From Robiginitomaculum sp. (GTDB lineage: Bacteria > Pseudomonadota > Alphaproteobacteria > Caulobacterales > Maricaulaceae): a stretch of DNA of 40,733 bases. Within the stretch, counting starts at the first letter, position 1. Each line of letters begins with the position of its first letter. Below the pieces are notes generated by a model. The model made no database searches. It was not told the origin of the DNA and was given only the letters and a program-made list of their open reading frames with translations. The stretch spans positions 1 to 40,733 of the forward strand of contig JALZUP010000198.1 of assembly GCA_023301505.1 (NCBI GenBank). Reading direction: 5' to 3'. Below are positions 32,348 through 39,345 of the stretch, one piece after another. Both the position numbers and the translations under genes were made by a program.

Positions 32348-32633
32348 TAAAGGGGTGCCTTTAGGAAAAGCTAACGGCATTTAGGAGACATCTCGTTGAA
32401 CACCGCCTTTTTTTGAACTGTCGATTAGCGCTGTGTTTTTAGTCGCTGAAATGTCGACGGCGAAAGGACGCTAATAAACACGAATGTTAATGCAGGTTTT
32501 TGCTTTTGATATGTCATTTAATTTCCGCAGCCCACACACGGCAGCGGAGTTTGGCTTTTAGCGCTGAACGTGCCTGTAAAGTCGAATGTCGGTGTCTGGT
32601 TTTATTTTAATTGATCGAAGGTTTGGGTAGTTC

Positions 32634-33845
32634 ATGTCACGAGTCACAACCGTACTTCTAGCTGGTGGCAAGGGCTCACGCCTAGAGCCGCTAACGGAGA
32701 ACGACGCAAAGCCTGCGATTCCATTTGGCGGTGTTTATCGAATCATTGACTTCACCTTGTCGAATTGCGTTAACAGTGGATTACGTCGAGTATTCGTATT
32801 GACTCAATTCAAGTCGATGAGCCTGGAACGGCACATTAACAAAACATGGCGTCCAATGGTCAACTGGCAAACTGGCGAATTCATCGAGCCAGTTCCTGCG
32901 CAACAGCGGCTTGGCGACCACTGGTATCTTGGTAATGCCGATGCGGTCTACCAAAACGTTTATGCGTTGGAGAAAGACAATCCAGACCACGTCGTTGTTC
33001 TTGCTGGCGATCATGTCTACAAGATGGATTATCAGCAAATGCTCGACCAGCACATTGCCAAGAAAGCGGCGGTGACGGTTGCTGGACTGCCCGTTCCCGT
33101 CGCCACTGCTGCGAACCAATTTGGCGTGATGCAGATCAATGAGCAATCTCAGATTATAAGTTTTGATGAAAAACCTGATTCGCCACGTCCACTGCCTAAC
33201 GATCCAGAAATTTGCTTAGCTTCGATGGGGATCTACATTTTTGAAGCGGACTTTCTGTTTGACCAACTATGCAAGAGTGCGATACGGGACGGCACGCGAC
33301 ATGATTTCGGGCGTGACATTATTCCCGCAAGTATTGAAACGAAGCGGGCCTTTGTCTACCAATTCCGCGATCCTGAAACATCGAAACCGGGCTACTGGCG
33401 TGACGTCGGGACGCTTGATTCGTACTACGAAGCCAACATGGAATTACTCGGTAGTGAATCTGGAATCGGTCTTGAAAAGACTACGTGGCCCATCTGGCGC
33501 GAGGGTACCAATCGCAGTCCAGCAAGGATTTTTTCGGGTTCACAAGGCAGTGCACCAGCAACCTCTGGCAGTATGATTTCTGCTGGCTGTACCGTTCACG
33601 GTTCCGTCGTACAGTCTGTTCTGGGGATCGGATGTTTCATCGAAGAGGGAGCAACGGTCGAAAACTGCGTTTTACATAGTGGAGTTCGAGTTGAGGCAGG
33701 GGCGATCATGCGCAACACCATCGTCACACAAGATCTTGTGATCCCCAAAGGTTGTCGCATCGGATTTGATCGCGATGCTGACTTGGTGCACGGTGCGACA
33801 ATCACCAAAATGGGAAGACTAGTTCTTTCAGAGCCGATAAAATGA
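32634..33845 (+). CDS. glgC: Glucose-1-phosphate adenylyltransferase (ADP-glucose pyrophosphorylase)
   Basis: 403 residues. N-terminal nucleotidyltransferase domain: LLAGGKGSRLEPLT, KPAIPFGG and IIDFTLSNCVNSG, then VVLAGDHVYKMDY with the metal-binding Asp, and FDEKP (Lys binding glucose-1-phosphate). GYWRDVGTLDSY (about 260) is diagnostic for GlgC. The C-terminal left-handed beta-helix (VQSVLGIGCFIEEGATVENCVL) completes the enzyme. It makes ADP-glucose for glycogen synthesis from ATP and glucose-1-phosphate. Together with the debranching enzyme in the same region it supports glycogen turnover. The 286-bp upstream region contains two imperfect direct copies of a T-rich motif starting CGAATGT, at about 32482 and 32585. 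Confidence 0.95.
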   Translation: MSRVTTVLLAGGKGSRLEPLTENDAKPAIPFGGVYRIIDFTLSNCVNSGLRRVFVLTQFKSMSLERHINKTWRPMVNWQTGEFIEPVPAQQRLGDHWYLGNADAVYQNVYALEKDNPDHVVVLAGDHVYKMDYQQMLDQHIAKKAAVTVAGLPVPVATAANQFGVMQINEQSQIISFDEKPDSPRPLPNDPEICLASMGIYIFEADFLFDQLCKSAIRDGTRHDFGRDIIPASIETKRAFVYQFRDPETSKPGYWRDVGTLDSYYEANMELLGSESGIGLEKTTWPIWREGTNRSPARIFSGSQGSAPATSGSMISAGCTVHGSVVQSVLGIGCFIEEGATVENCVLHSGVRVEAGAIMRNTIVTQDLVIPKGCRIGFDRDADLVHGATITKMGRLVLSEPIK

Positions 33846-34517
33846 ATGGCTTAGATCAACATGATTGTTTTCGCTTGGCGCTCCAGTTTCCGCATCCGAG
33901 CTTGGCCTCGCGGTCAACGCGGTGCTGAAACCCTCGATGGGATTGTGAATCTTGCTTTGCCGATTCTCGACGGAGACAGACTCGTCGAAATTGAGTCTCA
34001 AGGCATTGGGACTGAAAATGGGGGCAGTCCAGTAGATAAAGTCGTCGCGAAAGTCGCAGTATGCGTCCCAGCCAACTTGCAATTCAACATTTGGGTTCTT
34101 GTAAATCGCTTTCGAGAGAAGGTCTTCAAGTGAAATCTCAGTAACGCCAACATAAGACCGGATTTTTCCGTCTGTATTCTTGTGTGTTGCGTTTGTGTAC
34201 GCGTTTAGCTCCTCGAACGTTGGGCTATTGGCCAGTGATTGGGGGCGAAATTGTCTATCGTTCTTCTGGTCAAGCTCTGGTACGACTTCATAAACACAAA
34301 TCATCTGTAGCATCCAGTCAATTGCGTAATGCTCCTCTTCCGTCGCGGTTTCCCTAAACGCAACTAGTGATTCGACAGCGTGAGCGATCCATGATTCAAT
34401 TGATTTTGGAACAAAAACGCGAAGGTCAAGCTGCTCTTGAGTTCCTGCATCGTCAGTTATTGAGATCCCCAAATCGCATGGATCAAATTGAGAGAGTGCA
34501 TCGAGTTTCTTAGCCAT
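33828..34517 (-). CDS. Unknown acidic protein, 229 aa
   Basis: I do not recognise a family. The gene has a good ribosome binding site (AGAGGTG, about 6 bases before the ATG at 34517). The protein is acidic and soluble, with helical segments (ESWIAHAVESLVAFRETATEEEHYAIDWML) and no signal peptide. Its end overlaps the end of glgC on the other strand by 18 bp, a convergent overlap that often marks the edge of an inserted or rearranged segment. It may be the first gene of the accessory region that runs to 39 kb. Divergent from the next gene. Confidence 0.65.
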   Translation of the reverse strand: MAKKLDALSQFDPCDLGISITDDAGTQEQLDLRVFVPKSIESWIAHAVESLVAFRETATEEEHYAIDWMLQMICVYEVVPELDQKNDRQFRPQSLANSPTFEELNAYTNATHKNTDGKIRSYVGVTEISLEDLLSKAIYKNPNVELQVGWDAYCDFRDDFIYWTAPIFSPNALRLNFDESVSVENRQSKIHNPIEGFSTALTARPSSDAETGAPSENNHVDLSHSFYRL

Positions 34518-34853
34518 TATTTCACCTCTTGTGGTTCTTGTTTTAGGTCTCTACCAATAAAGGGAAACGACTTACTTGATTAACAACCTTAAAAGACAGA
34601 TTTTTTTGATTCACGGGGGGGCGGCAAGCTGAAGAAGGCCGTCATGACCATTTTTCAGGCTTTCACTTGCTAAACTGAAGGCAGAAATGCGGCATATGAG
34701 GTAGAAAACGTTACCTGTCAGAATCTCTCGTGTACAGGAATAGGAACACGTGACTGGCCATGTCTACGATACGGATAAGCAATTTGCTTGATCCGTGCTG
34801 CTAAACTGTAGATATAGCTGCGATATGATGTGAAAAGGCATTTAGGTATTGAG
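34518..34853. other. Divergent intergenic region
   Basis: 336 bp between two divergent unknown genes. AT-rich near the left gene, with a run of eight G at about 34614. No clear promoter or repeat recognised. Confidence 0.5.
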
Positions 34854-35966
34854 ATGAGTTCACAACCGGATAATCAAGCTGAAGATCTGTTCTCGCGGCC
34901 AAAGTTTCAGCTTAGGTCGTTACCGGTAAACATCAGGTGGGAAGTTACAAGAAGACACCCAAGCTACCAGGCTTTTTGGCGATCGTATGTTTCGCATCTC
35001 GAACTTTCGGTTGAGAACGAAGATATGCTCGAACAATTGGTTGGCTGGCAATCGTTTGTTGCGCTGGCGAAAATCGGAGTCGCCGATATGGGGATCGACC
35101 CAGCATTAGAGTTTAGCGATCTAGGTGGCGACTCGTTAGCTGCGTCTTGGCTTGCAGGAACGGTGGAGCCAATCACTAGCAAGCGATTGGCGACTCTTTT
35201 GATTGCCACCTTACCTCAATCCACACTAACGTTTCTTGGCAAAGCTTTTATCTTTGCTGGGCTGAGTGATGATGAAAACCATATTCCCAACAAGGTTCGT
35301 CAGATCCAAGAAATTGGAGCAAGCAGTTTAGAGGGACTCGATGATTTATTGGATGAGCCAATCGTTGCAGTAAACCCTGCTGCATCTGTTAGGCAAATCC
35401 AGGCTGACTTGCGCACTGCTTTGAAAACGTGGAAGGAAGAGCGGAACATTGCGGATGATCGTCCTCAACCAAAGAAGTATCCAGACTACTTGTCGGTGTG
35501 GGATGCGCGAGAGGGTTTTGTCGAAGGCCGTTATGTGCGAAGTGAAGAATCTACATTGATTGAGATTGCGAAATCTACGGGCAAAACAATTTCTACGATC
35601 AACAATCAATACCAACGGGCGTTTCAGCTAGTGCCTGGGCATCCATATTCTATTGGCAATTGGCTAACCCTTTTTGGAGTATTCAAGTTGTCATCTATTT
35701 TGGGTGAGATTGGGACTGCTGGGACTCGCCCTTTAAATGAGCGAAGCACACGTGACGTACCAGACTCCGTACTTCGTCCTGGCGAAGAGTTGTCTATCTC
35801 GGATACACGCACTGCCAGCCCGACTGGTTGGGCAGAATTGGCGTTAGAGATTTCAGGGTTAATTGAAAATGACTTAACGGACGACCAGATAGTTGACAGT
35901 CTTGGCCTTCGACATCCTGAAATTGTTCCCGAAATTCGTCTTCGTGGTACCGACGAGCTACTCTAG
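34854..35966 (+). CDS. Unknown protein with helix-turn-helix-like segments
   Basis: 370 residues from ATG 34854; a GTG at 34830 is also in frame but has no ribosome binding site. About residues 15-45 (LRSLPVNIRWEVTRRHPSYQAFW) resemble the short LAWEFLRRNPxYRxxW motif found in transcriptional-regulator-like proteins of integrative elements (DUF6499-type). Two later segments could be helix-turn-helix: ESTLIEIAKSTGKTISTINN (near 230) and DDQIVDSLGLRHPEIVPEIR (near 350). This suggests a DNA-binding protein tied to the accessory region, but it is not certain. It lies upstream of the excisionase/integrase pair on the same strand. Confidence 0.6.
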   Translation: MSSQPDNQAEDLFSRPKFQLRSLPVNIRWEVTRRHPSYQAFWRSYVSHLELSVENEDMLEQLVGWQSFVALAKIGVADMGIDPALEFSDLGGDSLAASWLAGTVEPITSKRLATLLIATLPQSTLTFLGKAFIFAGLSDDENHIPNKVRQIQEIGASSLEGLDDLLDEPIVAVNPAASVRQIQADLRTALKTWKEERNIADDRPQPKKYPDYLSVWDAREGFVEGRYVRSEESTLIEIAKSTGKTISTINNQYQRAFQLVPGHPYSIGNWLTLFGVFKLSSILGEIGTAGTRPLNERSTRDVPDSVLRPGEELSISDTRTASPTGWAELALEISGLIENDLTDDQIVDSLGLRHPEIVPEIRLRGTDELL

Positions 35967-36431
35967 GCAATTCTCTCGTTACAGAGATTGTGGTCCGAAT
36001 TCGGGACCAGTACGCACCTCCTGAGTCGCAGTAGTCACATTCTGTTGTACCTCCAGGCGACATTACCAGTCTTCGAGCAGTTGCTGCTCTTCTTATTGTC
36101 TTGTTTCACGCCGAGACGCTGAGGTTCTCGGTGACATTCATTGGTGGCGACGTCGCGTTTTCGGCGACGACCATGCTGTTTCCGGCCACGCCCATGACCC
36201 ACCTCTCCAACCCTCAATAGGGTGTGGAGTTGGGCATTGCAGGTCTCCTTGCACGGCCGGGGCTCCCACTGTCGCTGGCACGCCGAGCGGGGTTGGGCGG
36301 ACGAGCGGCAATCGCGGTATCACTTACGACGCCAGCCTTCGGGATACCCGCCAGCTAAATGGCGTCAGATCTTGCGCGCGCGAAGTCTGGGAAGAGGGAG
36401 AGTGAAAGTTCATTCTCTTATCGGACCAGAC
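35967..36431. other. GC-rich intergenic region before excisionase
   Basis: 465 bp, more GC-rich than its surroundings between 36110 and 36400. CACGCCGAG occurs at 36107-36115 and again near 36279. The first belongs to a 20-bp direct repeat (36096-36115) whose partner is at 39065-39084. No tRNA or other gene is recognised. It may contain the attachment or control site of the integrase module. Confidence 0.45.
36096..36115 (+). repeat. Left copy of a 20-bp direct repeat
   Basis: TTGTCTTGTTTCACGCCGAG. The right copy at 39065-39084 differs at two bases. The pair brackets the excisionase, integrase and one unknown gene. Confidence 0.5.
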
Positions 36432-36734
36432 ATGAATACCAATCACTTAGAGAAATTTCTCTCAATAGCTGAATTTGCTGAGCTTTCAGGCGATAGCGAA
36501 TCAACCGTACGGCGGGCAATTAAAGCTGGCGAGCTGCCTTTTCAGCAGCGGGGCCCTCGTAAAAAAATCAAGATCCCGACGGAAGCGCTAACGCTTCTGA
36601 CTGAACAGGACGCCCGCTCCGAAGATTCGGTTACCAAAAACCGCCATCGAGAGAAATCTGTACGACAGCCCAACTGGAAGAAAAAACTTAAACAAACTCA
36701 ATCAACCAATAACACAAAGGGACGAAATGCGTAA
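36432..36734 (+). CDS. Excisionase-type helix-turn-helix protein
   Basis: 100 residues, starting at ATG 36432. The first half is a MerR/AlpA-like winged helix (helix_turn_helix_17 type): FLSIAEFAELSGDSESTVRRAI, then KAGELPFQQRG. The second half is very basic (KKKLKQTQ). Such proteins bind DNA near attachment sites and steer the recombinase toward excision, or act as its regulator. Its end overlaps the integrase start by eight bases, so the two are translationally coupled. A longer frame from 36222 is open but has no supporting start site. Confidence 0.8.
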   Translation: MNTNHLEKFLSIAEFAELSGDSESTVRRAIKAGELPFQQRGPRKKIKIPTEALTLLTEQDARSEDSVTKNRHREKSVRQPNWKKKLKQTQSTNNTKGRNA

Positions 36735-37938
36735 AACGAACAACTCTACGACTATCGAGTGTCGCTACTTTAAGTGGCGTCTTCGAACAAGAAACAACGG
36801 AATGTGGCAGGCTGACGCCCGCGGCAACAACAAGTTGAAGGGTAAGCGACACTCGCTTGGAACCAGAGACTTTGACGAGGCAAAACGTCTTGTCCATCAA
36901 CTAGACGAGCAAACAGCAGCGGAACAGGGTCTGATCAGTTATCAAGCTTTGTTTAACCGCAGTGAATTCAGCTTGCCCATTGAAGCAGGGATCGCTGCCT
37001 ACCATGAACACATTGAACGTCCGCGTGCTGCTGGCGGTCCCAAAGAAGATACGTCAAAGAGGTACCGACGCATTATCAGGGCCTTCGTGGCGTTCCTACA
37101 GTCGAAGAACATTCAATACTTTGAGCAAATTTCAAAGGGTGTCTTGGACGACTTTGCAGCATATCGAAGTGGTGCGTGTCAAGATTCGACAATCAAACTA
37201 GAGCTAACAAGCGTTAGAGGGATCTTGAAATTTTTGAGAGATGAAAAACTCTTGGCAGCAGATACTTATTTTCGGTACCGGACTAAGAACGGCAAAAAGA
37301 TGAAGAGGCGGTACTGTCCGCTCTACGAAGAGGCAAAGGCAATCTTGCAAGCCTTGCAGGGGCAGTCAGCACTGTTGTGGCTTTTCCAAGCTGTCATGAT
37401 GTTGGTCAATACGGGGTTACGCCTGAGCGAACTTGCTCAGATGACAAGTCATGATGTCGACCTCGAGCTTGGCGTCATCTGGGTGCGGGATGAGGAAGAA
37501 GACGAAACAAGCAACAAAGAAACCAAGACGGGTGAAGACCGCTTCGTTCCGATTACCACAGAGCTTCGGCCGTTACTTGAACAACTTGTTACCCCAGACA
37601 ACCAAAGGTTGTTTAATGGCCCTCGAGGAGGGCGATTGATCTCAGACACGATTAACGATGGGCTCCGTGCTAACGCGTTAGTTCCACTCAAAGAACGTTT
37701 TTTGCATGCTAGGTTCCAGACGATTACGGCGCATTGCCTTCGGCACTTTTTCCGCACCCATGCGACAAATTGCGGAATTTCCAAAACCGAGATCGATGCA
37801 TGGATGGGCCACAACGAGCAGTCAATGTCTCAGCGCTACTTCCACGCCAACATTGAATCAGCATGTCACAGCATCAAGAAGTTCAAACCAATCTTGGCTA
37901 CTGAGTCAGAATTGGACAGCCAAGCTGATAAGAGTTAG
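36727..37938 (+). CDS. Tyrosine recombinase / integrase
   Basis: 403 residues with AAGGGA before the ATG. The N-terminal half has an arm/core-binding SAM-like domain (about 85-175). The catalytic domain (about 190-385) has the expected residues: Arg in NTGLRLSELAQM, Lys in the following beta-hairpin (NKETKTGEDRF), HCLRHFFRTH (His-x-x-Arg), His in WMGHNEQS and the nucleophile Tyr in SQRYFHA. All key residues are present, so it is probably active. Pairs of excisionase-like and integrase genes are common in planctomycetes and are found in integrative elements and isolated modules. No tRNA attachment site is seen nearby. Confidence 0.92.
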   Translation: MRKTNNSTTIECRYFKWRLRTRNNGMWQADARGNNKLKGKRHSLGTRDFDEAKRLVHQLDEQTAAEQGLISYQALFNRSEFSLPIEAGIAAYHEHIERPRAAGGPKEDTSKRYRRIIRAFVAFLQSKNIQYFEQISKGVLDDFAAYRSGACQDSTIKLELTSVRGILKFLRDEKLLAADTYFRYRTKNGKKMKRRYCPLYEEAKAILQALQGQSALLWLFQAVMMLVNTGLRLSELAQMTSHDVDLELGVIWVRDEEEDETSNKETKTGEDRFVPITTELRPLLEQLVTPDNQRLFNGPRGGRLISDTINDGLRANALVPLKERFLHARFQTITAHCLRHFFRTHATNCGISKTEIDAWMGHNEQSMSQRYFHANIESACHSIKKFKPILATESELDSQADKS

Positions 37939-38339
37939 ATACAATTTTTGAGGGCATCACAACGTAGCGGATGCCTCAAACTTACCCCCGGAGATCGCGA
38001 CCTAGATACTGTCGTTAAAGTAAATGGCGCACTGATTTTGGCACAACCTTGTCACAACTTGGTTTTTACAAATGCAACTACTGTATTTGAACCAATAAAA
38101 ACCGAGGGGAAATCACCGCGTTCAATGCCGGAAGGTTTTTACGACACCGCTTCTCTCTGAAGTCAAAAAGCGTCGCAACACCAAACAGTTTACCAAAAGA
38201 AAGCCACGTTGCCAAAGAGGCGGTGTCCGCGGCGTGGCAAACCAAAGAGCGCCATCGAAGCGAACGATGTGGCAAACGAAACGACGTTCCAACGTCGAAG
38301 CCGCGGCTTTGCGTAAAAACCATGTTGCACGACGCTGAA
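37939..38339. other. Intergenic region after integrase
   Basis: 401 bp without a supported gene. It is rich in short inverted and direct repeats such as CCGCGGCG/CCGCGG and GTGGCAAAC (twice). At its right end (38318-38335) is the left arm of an 18-bp inverted repeat. Confidence 0.5.
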
Positions 38340-38778
38340 CTACGAGTGATCGTCGCCCTTGAATATGCCATGCTGGATTTCGCTGGCATCTTCGTTGTGT
38401 TCGTCGAAGTACCAAGCATTGTTACCAGATGCATATTCATGGTACGCAAAAGAATCGGATGGCGCGTAGACGTCACCAAGATCGTTGATGCTGGTATCGA
38501 CGTTCAAGAAGCGTGACGAGAAGCACAGAAGTGGGTGAACACGTTGATCTTCGGAGTCGAACCAACATTGGTCGTGAAAGTTGCCCATCGCGAACGTGAA
38601 CTGCTCGCAGATTTTCCGGCGCAACGAAGCGTTGTCGATGCCATTCTCCTTGAGCGCGTTGTTCAGCGAGTCAATTTGGAGGCATTGGTAAGTGGACGCC
38701 ATTTCTTCGTAGGCGTCGTCGCGAGTCAGTCTGGTTTCGGGCATGAATCTGTGATCGCCTGCGTCGTGCAACATGGTT
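38318..38778. repeat. 18-bp inverted repeat flanking an unknown gene
   Basis: AACCATGTTGCACGACGC at 38318-38335 recurs perfectly, inverted, at 38761-38778. The right arm contains the start codon and first codons of the unknown gene, and the left arm begins four bases after its stop codon. Thus the gene is framed almost exactly by the arms. Confidence 0.8.
38340..38774 (-). CDS. Unknown small acidic protein
   Basis: 144 residues, rich in Asp, Glu, Asn and aromatic residues, with no signal peptide or membrane segment. I do not recognise a family. It begins MLHDAGDHRFMPETRL and ends GIFKGDDHS. The start codon has no visible ribosome binding site and TATATAACC lies directly in front of it, so it may be leaderless. 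An 18-bp inverted repeat frames the gene. Frames on the opposite strand in this stretch (for example 38223-38516) look like shadows. Confidence that it is a real gene is moderate. Confidence 0.5.
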   Translation of the reverse strand: MLHDAGDHRFMPETRLTRDDAYEEMASTYQCLQIDSLNNALKENGIDNASLRRKICEQFTFAMGNFHDQCWFDSEDQRVHPLLCFSSRFLNVDTSINDLGDVYAPSDSFAYHEYASGNNAWYFDEHNEDASEIQHGIFKGDDHS

Positions 38779-38914
38779 ATATACGACAGCCTGTCCGATA
38801 AACCGGTTGGTTGGGATGGCGGGCGTACGAAAACACCGAGTTTAGTCGCTTTTGCGTCGCTGGTGCAAGCAGGTTGGTGCTCTTTCTTAACGCCACCCTG
38901 CTGGCGAGTCGGAG

Positions 38915-39085
38915 GTTGTCTTGTGAGGTCGGCGGCCTTGCTTTGTCGCCCAGGGCTGCCCTTTTGCTCTTTTGTCTCGGGCTGCCTCGCAGTCTTGCTG
39001 CCCTGGGTTGCCTTGGGGTGCTCTAGACTGCCTAGTTCGCCGGGGCTGCTTGTTTTGCTTTGTTTTGTCTTGTTTCGTGCCGAGT
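38915..39085 (+). repeat. Strand-asymmetric imperfect repeats
   Basis: Segments beginning GGGCTGC and running into TTTTGCT and TTTTGTCT occur twice, near 38957 and near 39044, about 90 bp apart and imperfect. The strand bias (very few A) extends across the whole stretch. Confidence 0.5.
39065..39084 (+). repeat. Right copy of a 20-bp direct repeat
   Basis: TTGTCTTGTTTCGTGCCGAG, 18 of 20 bases identical to the copy at 36096-36115. Confidence 0.5.
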
Positions 39086-39345
39086 ACTCGCTGGTTTCCG
39101 CTTTGGCCTCTCGTGGCTAACAGCTCATTGATAGCACTTTTGCCATCAGCGGCGTTGGCAGGCCATTCGCCTGTGGCAGTCGAACGAATTAACAATCGCC
39201 AAGGTTTTGGTCGTTTTCGGTTCAGATTGTGCGGATTGCGTAAACGCTTCTGCCGATAACACTTGCGGGGACGAGGCTATTGGTGCGCTTTGGTCCAACC
39301 CTCATCCCGCATGCCAACTGCTCCTACCTTATCTTGCGATCACGA

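Larger units (their letters stand above)
38775..39345. other. T/G-rich low-complexity region before the ABC exporter
   Basis: 571 bp without a supported gene. From about 38915 to 39085 the plus strand is nearly free of A and rich in T, G and C, with repeated GGGCTGC and TTTTGCT/TTTTGTCT units. Open frames here translate to Leu/Cys/Ser-rich text typical of biased DNA. The right copy of the 20-bp direct repeat is at 39065-39084. Confidence 0.55.

Noticed and set aside
38078-38516. Overlapping frames on both strands left of and across the unknown acidic gene
   Set aside because: They have shadow-like compositions (Ser/Arg/Thr-rich) and no ribosome binding sites.
38773-39120. 115-codon open frame rich in Leu, Cys and Ser
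   Set aside because: It is a by-product of T/G/C-biased low-complexity DNA and resembles no protein.
39157-39172. Sigma-54-like motif TTGGCAGGCCATTCGC before the ABC exporter
   Set aside because: Spacing is right but two consensus bases are wrong, no activator palindrome is near, and it is about 175 bp from the start codon.
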